From Peptoanaerobacter stomatis (GTDB lineage: Bacteria > Bacillota > Clostridia > Peptostreptococcales > Filifactoraceae), in NCBI RefSeq assembly GCF_000238095.2, contig NZ_JH815225.1, positions 1,714,691-1,778,690 on the forward strand: a DNA stretch of 64,000 bases, in the 5' to 3' direction. Of the stretch, positions 1 through 8,682 are shown in pieces. Under the pieces are notes generated by a model. That model saw nothing but the letters and a program-made list of their open reading frames with translations, was not told the DNA's origin and made no database searches. Made by a program: the position numbers and the translations under genes. The first letter of the stretch is position 1, and every line of letters starts with the position of its first letter.

Positions 1-2
1 TT

Positions 3-143
3 TTCAGAGTTGGAAAAGATGTAGTTGAATACAAAAAGGGTGGAGATAACATTCCTAAGCAATATATCAACATGCTTGAACAACTTGAAGAAAAATATTC
101 ATATTATGTGATAGAAAATATAGTTGAAAGACCTTTCGTATAG
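3..143 (+). CDS. C-terminal end of an unidentified protein (partial)
   Basis: An open frame runs in from the left edge and stops at TAG 141-143, leaving 46 codons. The tail reads FRVGKDVVEYKKGG and ends in ENIVERPFV, mixed charged and hydrophobic with no recognisable motif. Codon use matches the native genes. The missing 5' part lies outside the window, so I assign no function. A short GGGCG/CGCCC inverted repeat follows near 166-196, which could be a weak terminator. Confidence 0.5.
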   Translation, partial: FRVGKDVVEYKKGGDNIPKQYINMLEQLEEKYSYYVIENIVERPFV

Positions 144-356
144 AAAAGTTTGAAAAATAATCTTGTGGGGCGGATTGCAATAATATGCTTTCGCCCTGTA
201 AGATAAGTATATAAAAATTTATGCAAAAGCACATTCAATAAACCGTACACAATATTTCTTTATACATTGATTCAAGGCTGAAAAAACTGCTTAATATAGT
301 TGATATTTTAGATGAATATATTGTAGAAGTACTGTAGGGAAAAAGGAAGTGATTTC

Positions 357-1004
357 ATGATTTATTATTTTCCGTCATGTAATTTTAAAAAGGCACATGC
401 TGATGTAAGCGAGAAAATCTGCGCATATCTGAGAGCTAAAAATGTCAAAATATTAGGATGTTGCAGGATATCCCAGGACTTACTCAAAGAAGGAGATACT
501 ATACTTACAAACTGTACTAATTGTGCCATTATTACAAATGAACTCAGTCCTAATACGCAGGAAAAAAGCGTTTACGAATTTATCTTGGAAGATGATGACT
601 TCCCTTGGAAGGATTTTCACGGAGAAGAGATAAGCGTGCAGGACTGTTGGAAGGCTCATAAAAAAGCCAGTGCTCAAAATGCAGTGAGAAAATGCCTTGA
701 AAAGATGAACATTAAGGCAGTTGAGATTGAAGAAAACTTTGAAAAGACAAAGTTTTGCGGTATATGGAATCTGTCGGAGGTAACTCCACTTAATATGAAA
801 ACAGCTCCAAGACTTTTCAAAGAGATAGGAGAAAAATATACCACAGTTCTTTTAGAGGAAGACAAGTTGAAAAAAATGAATGAGCAGGTAGCAAGGCATA
901 AGACTGATAGAATCTTGGTATACTGTAATACCTGTGAAAGCGGACTGAAATTGGGAGAAGGAAAACCTGTTCACTTGGCTGAACTTATTTCAGCAAGATT
1001 ATAA
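357..1004 (+). CDS. Cysteine-rich CCG-domain-like protein
   Basis: This 215-residue soluble protein carries cysteines in a pattern like the CCG domain of heterodisulfide reductase subunit B and related Fe-S proteins. It has C8, then C35-C36, then C53-x2-C56, followed by a weaker second half with FCG near residue 133 and a CNTC motif near residue 191. In known family members such motifs bind an iron-sulfur cluster or take part in thiol-disulfide chemistry. The ATG follows an AAGGAAGTG ribosome binding site. It lies about 325 bp upstream of ssnA on the same strand, so a link to selenium-molybdenum hydroxylase metabolism is possible but unproven. The exact family is not recognised. Confidence 0.7.
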   Translation: MIYYFPSCNFKKAHADVSEKICAYLRAKNVKILGCCRISQDLLKEGDTILTNCTNCAIITNELSPNTQEKSVYEFILEDDDFPWKDFHGEEISVQDCWKAHKKASAQNAVRKCLEKMNIKAVEIEENFEKTKFCGIWNLSEVTPLNMKTAPRLFKEIGEKYTTVLLEEDKLKKMNEQVARHKTDRILVYCNTCESGLKLGEGKPVHLAELISARL

Positions 1005-1329
1005 ATTAATATTGAAATTCTTTTAATCTATGGATGACATATATTTATTTTTAAATGCTTATTTGAATTTCAGTCATAGAATAAAAAATATTTAATTTTT
1101 TAAGAATACATTTTAAAATAGAAAAAAATACTTATATTTTTAAATAGATGTCTGCACTTAAAATTTTGATAGTATAAGTCTGATTTTAACTAAAAATAAA
1201 TAAGATGATATACAATAATTTAAACAAATTTTTGTAAAGATATGAAATAATTTACATTTCTGCCATAGGGAAAGCTATAGACCTTATTGCAGATTAATTA
1301 TAAAAATTTTAATAACAGAGGTGAAGAAT
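1005..1329 (+). other. Intergenic region upstream of ssnA with a possible structured leader
   Basis: No gene is seen here. Nested inverted repeats (TGAAATTC at 1013-1020 with GAATTTCA at 1065-1072) follow the upstream gene. Just before ssnA, TCTGC (1259-1263) pairs with GCAGA (1289-1293), enclosing a second ATAG/CTAT stem. This could be a small leader structure, but it matches no riboswitch I can name. Confidence 0.35.
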
Positions 1330-2652
1330 ATGATAATAGGTAACGGAAGACTTATAACAAATTCGGATAAAGTCGGATTTATGGACAATGGAGCAGTGCT
1401 TATAAAAGGCAATGTAGTAGAGGAAATAGGAGATTTTGAAACACTTAAAAAAGCTAATCCCAATGAAGAGGTGCTTGATGCAAACGGTCAACTTATAATG
1501 CCGGGTATGATATGCGCTCACTCACATATATACAGTGCATATGCAAGAGGAATGGCACCGAGCGGAGCGACTGATAACTTCTTCAACATATTGGAAAATC
1601 TTTGGTGGAAACTGGATAGAAGTCTCGGCTTGGAAGATATAAAACTGAACGCATACACTACATATGCAGAGTCTATAAAATCAGGGGTTACTACACTTAT
1701 TGACCATCACGCAAGTGGACATTGCATACCAGGAAGCCTTTTTGCACTTGAAGAAGTTGCAAAAAAAATAGGTGTAAGAACATCTCTTTGCTTTGAAACA
1801 ACAGATAGAGACGGTAAAGAAGCAACAAAAGCGGGAATAAAAGAAAATGTGGATTTTATAAAACATACACTTAAAGATAACGATGATATGGTAAAAGGAT
1901 TGTTCGGAATGCACGCATCATTTACTATATCAGATGAAACTATGTCTCTTATAAAAGAAGCTATGGAAGGCGTAGATGCAGGATATCACGTACACGTTAC
2001 AGAAGGTATAGAAGACCAATATGACAGCCTTAAAAAATATGGCAGAAAAGTTGGAGAAAGACTGTACGATTGGGGGATATTAGGAGATAAAACCCTTGCA
2101 ATACACTGCATACATTTAAGCCAAGGTGAAATGGATATAATAAAAGCTACAGACACAAGTGTAGTTACAAATCCGGAGTCAAATATGAACAATGCTGTAG
2201 GAGCGCCACCTGTTGTACAAATGCTTAAAAAAGGCATAAGAGTAGGATTGGGTTCAGACGCATACACACAAGATATGTTTGAGTCAATGAAAGTATCAAA
2301 TATACTTCAAAGCCATCATTTAGCAGATCCTACAGTAGGTTTTATGGAAACAAAAGCACTTCAATTTGAAAACAATCCAAAAATATGTGCAAAATATTGG
2401 GATAAACCGCTTGGAAAGATTGAAAAAGGAGCATATGCTGATATAATAGTTGTAGATTACAAACCTCATACACCTATGTCAGATGCAAACTGGTTCGGAC
2501 ATTTATTATTCGGAGTAAACGGTGGAATGGTGAAACATACTGTAATAAACGGTAAACTTGTCATGAAAGACAGAATAATACTTACTGCCGATATGGATAA
2601 GATAAATGCCGATTCTACTCAAAGAGCAAGCGAAATTTGGAAAAATATGTAA
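1330..2652 (+). CDS. ssnA: Putative aminohydrolase SsnA
   Basis: This is a 440-residue amidohydrolase-superfamily protein of the SsnA type. SsnA accompanies selenium-dependent molybdenum hydroxylases; its substrate is not known. Visible metal-site motifs are HSH at about 64-66, GYHVHV near 218-223, an IHCIH motif near 258-262 and GLGSDAY near 306-312, the order expected for cytosolic deaminase-like TIM barrels. I chose the ATG at 1330 because GAGGTG at 1318-1323 is well spaced for it. The in-frame GTG at 1321 is part of that ribosome binding site. The hydroxylase gene follows on the same strand after a hairpin, consistent with one purine-type catabolic unit. Confidence 0.9.
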   Translation: MIIGNGRLITNSDKVGFMDNGAVLIKGNVVEEIGDFETLKKANPNEEVLDANGQLIMPGMICAHSHIYSAYARGMAPSGATDNFFNILENLWWKLDRSLGLEDIKLNAYTTYAESIKSGVTTLIDHHASGHCIPGSLFALEEVAKKIGVRTSLCFETTDRDGKEATKAGIKENVDFIKHTLKDNDDMVKGLFGMHASFTISDETMSLIKEAMEGVDAGYHVHVTEGIEDQYDSLKKYGRKVGERLYDWGILGDKTLAIHCIHLSQGEMDIIKATDTSVVTNPESNMNNAVGAPPVVQMLKKGIRVGLGSDAYTQDMFESMKVSNILQSHHLADPTVGFMETKALQFENNPKICAKYWDKPLGKIEKGAYADIIVVDYKPHTPMSDANWFGHLLFGVNGGMVKHTVINGKLVMKDRIILTADMDKINADSTQRASEIWKNM

Positions 2653-2691
2653 TATAATAAATAAAAATATTTAAAAATGGATATATTTAAT

Positions 2692-2719
2692 AAAAGGATA
2701 GAAAAAAATCTATCCTTTA
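2692..2719 (+). terminator. Hairpin after ssnA
   Basis: AAAGGATAG (693-701 in the 2 kb numbering) pairs perfectly with CTATCCTTT (710-718) around an A-rich loop. The run of U after the stem is weak, so termination may be partial. Confidence 0.55.
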
Positions 2720-2761
2720 AAAATATTTATTGTTGATTTTGCAAATTATTGACGATAAGCT

Positions 2762-2878
2762 ATATACTAAAATTCATTAGTAATGATAGAAAAATGGTAT
2801 TGTGTAAATTTAATAAATATACTTTTATTTATGGATTTTTCACATAAATATATGTTATTCTATTGGAGATTGGTATTA
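2762..2878 (-). repeat. Intergenic repeat family B, copy 1 (reverse orientation)
   Basis: About 115 bp beginning ATATACTAA and ending TTGGTATTA. It contains the family core TGTAAATTTAATAAAT followed by TTTATGGA. It aligns along its length with the copy at 20786-20892 and, inverted, with those at 29541 and 55839. The ends resemble short terminal inverted repeats. There is no coding content. Confidence 0.6.
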
Positions 2879-2900
2879 CTTACAAAAAAAGGTGAATACA

Positions 2901-5477
2901 ATGCTTGAATTTATACTAAATGGCGAAATAGTAAACTCATATATAGATATGTATCTAATAGACTACCTAAGGGATATTATGCATATAACATCGGTAAAAC
3001 GTGGTTGTGAAGATGGCAGTTGCGGTGCGTGCATGCTTATAATAGACGGTGTAGCTACATACTCCTGCCATAAAAAAATATCTGATATATTGGGAAAAAG
3101 CGTAATAACGGTGGAAGGCTTGGACGAAGAAGAAAAAGAAGTTTATGTATATGCCTTTAAAACTGTAGGAGCAGTACAGTGCGGATACTGTACTCCTGCG
3201 ATGATTATGTCGGCAAAGGCACTTATAGATGAATATAACTTGCCATCAAAATATCAGATAAAAAAAGCTATAAGCAAAAACATATGCAGATGTACGGGAT
3301 ATGCAAAGATAGAAAAAGCAATAGAATTAGCCTCAAGGATATTTGCAGGAATAGATAAGATACAAAAATCTAAATCAAAGGGTAAAATAGGCGAAATTTT
3401 ATCTTCAGAAGAAGTGGATGATAAGATACTCGGCATAGCAAAATATACAGACGATTTATATATGAAAGATATGTTATATGGCGGTGCATTGAGATTAGAC
3501 GTACCGAGAGCCTTTATAAAAAGTATTGATTACACAAAAGCATTAAATCACAAAGATACGGTAGCAATAATAGACAAAAACTCTCTGAAAAAATCAAATA
3601 AAGTAGGGCTTGTAAGGCAAGATACGCCTGTATTTGTAGGAGTAGGCGAAGAAACGAGATGTATATCCGACGCTATATGTGCAATAGCCTCAAAGACTAA
3701 AAAAGGATTAAAAGAGGCGTTGTCATTAGTAGAAGTGGAGTATGAAGAATTAAAGCCTATAACACATATGAAAGATGCTCTTAAAAAAGACGCATATGAT
3801 ATACATAAAGACGGAAATATATTACAAAAAGTCCTTATAAATAGAGGAGACGTAGATTCAGCCATAAAAAATTCAAAATATGTAATAACAAATAATTACA
3901 GCGTTCCAATGACTGACCACGCCTTTTTAGAAACAGAATCGGCACTTGCATATGTTAAAGATGAAGATTTGATACTTTATACATCTGCACAAAATGTGTC
4001 AAATATACGAAAACAGCTTGTGAACATATTGGATTTACCTGAAAATAATATAAAAGTATTTATAAAAAACGTGGGTGGAGATTTTGGAGGCAAGAATGAT
4101 ATAACAGTTCAGCATCATACGGTGCTTCTTGCACTTGAAACAAAGAAACCTGTCAAGATGACATTTACAAGGCAAGAAAGTATCAAATATCACTCTAAAA
4201 GACACGCTATGGAAATGGAATTTACAACAGCTTGTGATGAAAGCGGAAAACTTACAGCTTTAAAAGCTATAATTATAGCAGATACAGGAGCATATGCCTC
4301 AGTAGGAGAAAATGTCATAGAAAAATGCTGTATGCACTCCGCAGGACCATATAATTACCAAAATATAAATATAAAAGGTATGTCCGTTTTTACAAACAAT
4401 ATAAGTTCAGGAGCATTCAGAGGATTTGGAGTTACACAGTCCAATTTTGCCATTGAGAGCAATCTCAACAGGCTTGCAGAACTTGCAGGTATATCGGCAT
4501 GGGAGATAAGATATAAAAATGCAGTAGATGTAGGAGATATATTGCCTAACGGACAGATAGCCGACAGTGATACTGCATTAAAAGAAACCTTGATTTCAGT
4601 AAAAGATTTCTTTTATTCAAAATCATATGTAGGAATAGCTTGTGCTATGAAAAATATGGGAGATGGTGTAGGAAGTAAAGATGTTGGAAAATGCGTATTG
4701 CTTGTAAAAAATGACAAAGTTATAATAAAATCCGACATAGCATTTTCAGGTCAAGGAATAGAAACTGCACTTATTCAGATAGTTTGCCAAACGACCGGTC
4801 TTTTGCCGGGGCAAATAAAATGCGAATGTATGCAACTTGGCAGTGCAAACACATCAAAACACACATTTTTCATAGGAGAAGCGGTGAGAAGAGCATCTCT
4901 TAAATTACAAGAGGCACTCATAAATTCTACACTTAGAAAACTTAACGGAAGCTATTATATAGGAGAATATGTGAGCGTAACAGATCCTATTAATTCCAAA
5001 AAAGATAATCCTATATCTCATATCTCATATGCTTATGCTACGCATTGTGTCGCTTTGGATGAAGACGGAAAAGTAAAAAAGGTGATAGCGTCTCATGATG
5101 TAGGAAAAGCTATCAACCCTATTAATATACAGGGGCAGATACAAGGCGGAGTTACTATGGCGCTTGGATATGCACTGAGTGAAAAAGTAATTGTAAAAAA
5201 TGGAGTTGTGCAGGGAGATTTCGGCTCACTTGGAGTGCTTAGAGCCAATCAGGTGCCGGAGATAGATGTAATAATAGTAGAAAAAAATCTCAGCAAACTT
5301 GCATATGGAGCAAAAGGAGTGGCTGAAATATCAGCAATACCGACAGTTGCAGCACTTCAAGGAGCATATATGAAATTTGACGGGATATTTAGAACAAAAC
5401 TTCCATTAGAAGATACTGCATACAATAAAAAGAAACTCAAAAAAAATAACTTCGTATTCAAAAATATGAAGTTTTAA
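2901..5477 (+). CDS. Selenium-dependent xanthine dehydrogenase-type molybdenum hydroxylase
   Basis: This 858-residue protein fuses a two-cluster [2Fe-2S] domain to a molybdopterin domain and has no FAD domain, the layout of the Se-dependent molybdenum hydroxylase family (XdhD-like). First-cluster cysteines are C36, C41, C44 and C56; second-cluster cysteines are C94, C97, C129 and C131. The cofactor domain shows GAFRGFG at about 504-510 and GAKGVAE at about 803-809, whose glutamate matches the catalytic base of the family. Selenium in this family is a labile ligand, so no selenocysteine codon is needed. The ATG at 2901 is preferred because AAAGGTGA (2888-2894) is its ribosome binding site; the GTG at 2892 lies inside it. 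The likely substrate is a purine or another N-heterocycle. Confidence 0.9.
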   Translation: MLEFILNGEIVNSYIDMYLIDYLRDIMHITSVKRGCEDGSCGACMLIIDGVATYSCHKKISDILGKSVITVEGLDEEEKEVYVYAFKTVGAVQCGYCTPAMIMSAKALIDEYNLPSKYQIKKAISKNICRCTGYAKIEKAIELASRIFAGIDKIQKSKSKGKIGEILSSEEVDDKILGIAKYTDDLYMKDMLYGGALRLDVPRAFIKSIDYTKALNHKDTVAIIDKNSLKKSNKVGLVRQDTPVFVGVGEETRCISDAICAIASKTKKGLKEALSLVEVEYEELKPITHMKDALKKDAYDIHKDGNILQKVLINRGDVDSAIKNSKYVITNNYSVPMTDHAFLETESALAYVKDEDLILYTSAQNVSNIRKQLVNILDLPENNIKVFIKNVGGDFGGKNDITVQHHTVLLALETKKPVKMTFTRQESIKYHSKRHAMEMEFTTACDESGKLTALKAIIIADTGAYASVGENVIEKCCMHSAGPYNYQNINIKGMSVFTNNISSGAFRGFGVTQSNFAIESNLNRLAELAGISAWEIRYKNAVDVGDILPNGQIADSDTALKETLISVKDFFYSKSYVGIACAMKNMGDGVGSKDVGKCVLLVKNDKVIIKSDIAFSGQGIETALIQIVCQTTGLLPGQIKCECMQLGSANTSKHTFFIGEAVRRASLKLQEALINSTLRKLNGSYYIGEYVSVTDPINSKKDNPISHISYAYATHCVALDEDGKVKKVIASHDVGKAINPINIQGQIQGGVTMALGYALSEKVIVKNGVVQGDFGSLGVLRANQVPEIDVIIVEKNLSKLAYGAKGVAEISAIPTVAALQGAYMKFDGIFRTKLPLEDTAYNKKKLKKNNFVFKNMKF

Positions 5478-5483
5478 ACAGTT

Positions 5484-5538
5484 AAGTTTCATAGTGAATC
5501 AGCTTTATTTATAATAAGGTTAATTCACCATGAAACTT
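5484..5538 (+). terminator. Terminator-like long hairpin after the hydroxylase gene
   Basis: AAGTTTCATAGTGAAT (5484-5499) pairs with ATTCACCATGAAACTT (5523-5538) with one mismatch, followed by ATTTTATT. It closes the ssnA-hydroxylase unit. Confidence 0.75.
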
Positions 5539-5647
5539 ATTTTATTATCTAATGCTAAAAACCAATTAAATATCCACATAATTGTATTATAACAAAATTG
5601 CTTATAATCTCATCAAATATGAAATACTTGGTATTATAGATAGTGAT

Positions 5648-5768
5648 TAGTATAAAGTCTTATAGAATAATTGGAAAACATAATAATTAATTTTTCAGGT
5701 AGACTATATATATTAATGTTAATTATACAAGCTATCCATAATTTTATTAGAAAATAGGTATAATACTA
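5648..5768 (+). repeat. Diverged A-like intergenic repeat (copy D1)
   Basis: A segment beginning TTAGTATAAAGTCTTATAG and ending near ATAGGTATAATAC. It aligns with 59098-59200, sharing TCTTATAGAATAAT, TAATAATTAATTTTT and CCATAATTTTATTAGA. Read on the other strand it resembles family A weakly, so it may be a diverged member. Confidence 0.5.
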
Positions 5769-5784
5769 TTGCTTGAACTTCAAA

Positions 5785-6705
5785 CTATTTTATTTTTATA
5801 AAACCTGAATCCATTTCTATGTTTATTTTGTCTTTTCCGTTTTTAATTTTTTCGCTTATAGTTTTATCTTCCAACATATATTTTTTACCTAATATATTTA
5901 CTATACCGCTGTCGCTTTTTACATTTATTTGCGCGTCATAATTTTTTAAATCTATCCGTGCTATCGAATCGGACGCGTCTATATTTATGTTGTAGGATTT
6001 TTCACCGCTTAGGCTGATAACTGCGTTATCCGTTTTTAAGTCGGCGGATTTCAAACTCTCTTTTGCCACAAATACTGCACTGTCCGTATTAAACTTCACT
6101 TTAAGATTTTGAGCATCAGGTGTTGAAATAACTAAGTAAGGTGTATTTTTGTCAAACTTTTCAGGTGAAGTTATTTCATATTTTGAGCCATTTTGATTTA
6201 TCTTCATAAGTTTTACATTGTCATTGCTCTTTCTTTTTGAGTAAAAATCTATCTTGTATTTATCGGATTTTTCTATTTGTACACATAAAGATGAAGACGG
6301 CAAGTTTATATACAATTCGTCAAATTTATTCAAATTTTCAGTCTTTAGTAAGTATTTGTATTCCTTGGACATTTCATTTTCAAAATAATCACCAAGTGCC
6401 ATTTCATCAATTACAGTATCGGATACAATGTCGGATACGCCATCCAAGATATTTTGCTCCAAACTTTTAGCAAATAAATTTGCGCCTTTATTGATTATGC
6501 CGTAGTCTTCATAATTATCATCAAGAGCATCATCAGTTTCATCTTCGATATAGTCTTTAACAGGATTATATCTATGGCTGTGAAATATTGAATTATGACT
6601 GTAGATATCTCTTACATTTGCAAAATCGAATGCGAAAAATGAAATAGCTGAAAGCAGACTACTTATCAAGATTAATATTATTAGAACTTTTAGCAGTTTT
6701 TTCAT
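5785..6705 (-). CDS. DUF4097-type membrane-anchored protein
   Basis: The 306-residue protein starts with a lysine-rich N-terminus and one hydrophobic segment (about residues 5-27). An acidic linker follows, then a C-terminal half of short beta-strand repeats (VKSDSGIVNI, IEMDSGFIKIK) typical of the DUF4097 putative-adhesin fold. It is probably exposed outside the membrane. Its 5' end overlaps the HAAS gene by 47 bp, so the two are translated together. Proteins of this kind regularly accompany PadR regulators and HAAS membrane proteins and are thought to sense or respond to envelope stress. No enzyme motif is visible. Confidence 0.7.
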   Translation of the reverse strand: MKKLLKVLIILILISSLLSAISFFAFDFANVRDIYSHNSIFHSHRYNPVKDYIEDETDDALDDNYEDYGIINKGANLFAKSLEQNILDGVSDIVSDTVIDEMALGDYFENEMSKEYKYLLKTENLNKFDELYINLPSSSLCVQIEKSDKYKIDFYSKRKSNDNVKLMKINQNGSKYEITSPEKFDKNTPYLVISTPDAQNLKVKFNTDSAVFVAKESLKSADLKTDNAVISLSGEKSYNINIDASDSIARIDLKNYDAQINVKSDSGIVNILGKKYMLEDKTISEKIKNGKDKINIEMDSGFIKIK

Positions 6706-7387
6706 TGTTATTCCTCCTTTTTTTCCATTTAATTGTTATAAATATGTTTTTTATACCTTTTATAATAAGCTTTATTATAAAAAGTCCAAGCAGTATTATA
6801 AGAAGTCCGAAAGATATTACGGCAATGGCTGAAAACAGCCTTGTAAGCGGGTGAATAGAAGTAATTATATGATTAGGGAAAATATTTCTTGCGAAAATGG
6901 GGTTTATAACGGATATTATAAGTGTTATTCCATATACAAATATAGTAAATACAATCCCTACTATTGAGCTGACAATTCCAAAGAAAATGCCTAATATACC
7001 TAATATTATGGCAATTATTACGCCTACAACTCCCATTCCGAAACCGAATATTGCGGGCAAAATGCTTATTACACCTATTATTGCCAATATTGTTAAAATA
7101 AATTTATAATTTTTGCTTTTTTTGTTCTCATCTTCTGCGTCTTTTTCGAAGTCTGATTGTTCAAATTCTGCATTTTTAGCTACGAGATGTATTTTTTCAC
7201 CGCTTATATATTCTTTTGCTATCAACTCAGGTGAGCCAAGCTCGCTACATATATCTTCTTCACTCTTGCCGTTTTCCATTGCTATGTTGAAATGTTCTTC
7301 GTAATCCGAGAGGATATCATCTATAACGATTTGAGGCATATCTTTGAGATAAAATTTGAGCAAGTCCAAAAATTCTCTTTTTTTCAT
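6659..7387 (-). CDS. HAAS/DUF1700 domain membrane protein
   Basis: The first 75 or so residues form the alpha-helical HAAS module (MKKREFLDLL, then DYEEHFN and EEDICSELGSPELIAKEY). Several hydrophobic segments follow between about residues 95 and 220, with a basic C-terminus. HAAS proteins pair with PadR regulators and are membrane signalling or permease-like partners. The gene lies 17 bp downstream of the PadR gene and overlaps the DUF4097 gene, giving a compact three-gene operon. The function is inferred from this conserved trio. Confidence 0.8.
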   Translation of the reverse strand: MKKREFLDLLKFYLKDMPQIVIDDILSDYEEHFNIAMENGKSEEDICSELGSPELIAKEYISGEKIHLVAKNAEFEQSDFEKDAEDENKKSKNYKFILTILAIIGVISILPAIFGFGMGVVGVIIAIILGILGIFFGIVSSIVGIVFTIFVYGITLIISVINPIFARNIFPNHIITSIHPLTRLFSAIAVISFGLLIILLGLFIIKLIIKGIKNIFITIKWKKRRNNNEKTAKSSNNINLDK

Positions 7388-7404
7388 ATGGTATCATTCC
7401 TTTT

Positions 7405-7713
7405 TTATATTTTCAAAATAGTATTTACCGAGCTTGTAAAATCAGTCCATTCTTTGATTTGCAAGTTTTGTGAAGCTCTGCCGGTGTCTGTGAGCTTGTA
7501 ATATTTTCGTGGTGGACCTGTTTGAGACTCTTGCAAGTATGTATCCACATATCCGTCATTTTTGAGTCGCCTTAACAGCGGATATATAGTACCCTCCGAT
7601 ATATCTATATGAGCAGATATTTTTTCAACCAGTTCATATCCGTACATATCCTTTTCGATGAGCAGAGATAATACGAGCAATTCCAACACACCTTTTTTGA
7701 ATTGTATGTTCAT
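7405..7713 (-). CDS. PadR family transcriptional regulator
   Basis: The 102-residue protein is a single winged-helix PadR domain: the start [15 protein letters not shown], the MYGYEL motif, the recognition region [18 protein letters not shown] and the wing [10 protein letters not shown]. It lacks the long C-terminal dimerisation helix of PadR-s1 proteins, so it is of the short PadR-s2 type. A strong AAGGAGG precedes the ATG. As first gene of the PadR-HAAS-DUF4097 operon it probably represses its own unit and is released by a cell-envelope or drug signal. Confidence 0.92.
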   Translation of the reverse strand: MNIQFKKGVLELLVLSLLIEKDMYGYELVEKISAHIDISEGTIYPLLRRLKNDGYVDTYLQESQTGPPRKYYKLTDTGRASQNLQIKEWTDFTSSVNTILKI

Positions 7714-7983
7714 AAAACCTCCTTAATACTAATAAGCTTTATCTATTATTTGCTATAAGAATAAAATAAAAAATATTTATCATTTTATAGTTTTTTTATT
7801 CTACTTATGATATGAAATATACTATGCTTTAATGCTTGTAAATGCTGAAATAAGCAATAAACTATGATACTAATACCATTGCCCGTTTGAAATGCCATAC
7901 AATTTTGATTCCTATATAATATATTTTTATATGAATATTTATTGTATTATTTCATAGTATATATGGCTTTTTAAAATATTTTC

Positions 7984-8100
7984 AGTATAAAAGACAGTAG
8001 AATAATAGATATTTTAAGAATTTATTAGCTAAGTAAAATTAAGTATACTTAATAACGTATATAAATTTTATACCTTAATTAAACAGATATTAGTATAAAA
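7984..8100 (+). repeat. Intergenic repeat family A, copy 1
   Basis: It begins AGTATAAAAG, carries the family core TTATTAGCTAAGTAAAATTAAG and ends AACAGATATTAGTATAAAA. The beginning and end (AGTATAA, ATTAGTAT) recur in the other A copies. No coding content. Confidence 0.7.
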
Positions 8101-8343
8101 TTATTTTTATTAAATAGAGTATAACACAAGGTACTATATAATGCAAGGTACTAAATTAAATTTAATAAAAAAGATACATTCGCTATTGCAATTTAGAGAA
8201 ATTTTATTTGGATTGAAAATAAATCACTCTAAAACGATAGTAAGCATAATAGAAAATAAAATGTGCTCAATATTTCTGGTATAATGATTAAAAAACATCT
8301 TTTTTTGAAATATTATTTTTTTTATAAGAAGGCTAAAATAAAG

Positions 8344-8388
8344 AAAAAAGAGAAGTCATCTATGAAAATATGGATACTTCTCTTTTTT
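8344..8388. terminator. Strong bidirectional hairpin in a gene-free region
   Basis: AAAAAAGAGAAGT (8344-8356) and ACTTCTCTTTTTT (8376-8388) form a perfect 13-bp stem with A/T runs on both sides. It could end the minus-strand ABC operon, whose last gene stops 295 bp away, or an unannotated plus-strand transcript. Confidence 0.7.
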
Positions 8389-8400
8389 GAAATTATAGTA

Positions 8401-8505
8401 ATACTAATATTATTTTAATTAATGGATAAAGTATATATGAGTTATACTTGATTTTAATTAGTTAATAAATTATTAAAAACATCTATTATTCTATTAACTT
8501 TTAAT
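8401..8505 (-). repeat. Intergenic repeat family A, copy 2 (reverse orientation)
   Basis: Starts ATACTAATATT and contains GATTTTAATTAGTTAATAAAT, then ACATCTATTATTCTATTAA, the reverse complement of the family A core. It faces copy 1 across about 300 bp. Confidence 0.6.
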
Positions 8506-8682
8506 ATGTTATATCAAAATTCAACTAAATGATAGTGTTTTATAAATTTAATAAGATAAAACACTATTTACAGTTTTCTTATAAATCATACTGTTATTAT
8601 ATTTGAATTAATGAGAGTAGTAATAGCATCACTATTATTATATTGGGGAAAAGTATGAATTTAGAATAAATATTTTAATATA

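Larger units (their letters stand above)
7714..8682. other. Long gene-free region with inverted A repeats
   Basis: These 969 bp hold no credible reading frame on either strand. They contain two family A repeats in opposite orientation (7984-8100 and 8401-8505) and, between them, a strong 13-bp hairpin at 8344-8388 plus a TGGTATAAT extended -10-like sequence near 8277. A small RNA between the repeats is possible but not demonstrated. Confidence 0.5.

Noticed and set aside
1321..1329. GTG start for ssnA
   Set aside because: The GTG is part of the ribosome binding site of the ATG at 1330. The same applies to GTG 2892 before the hydroxylase ATG at 2901.
2901..5477. Selenocysteine (in-frame TGA) in the hydroxylase gene
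   Set aside because: The frame has no internal TGA. Selenium in this family is a labile cofactor ligand, not selenocysteine.
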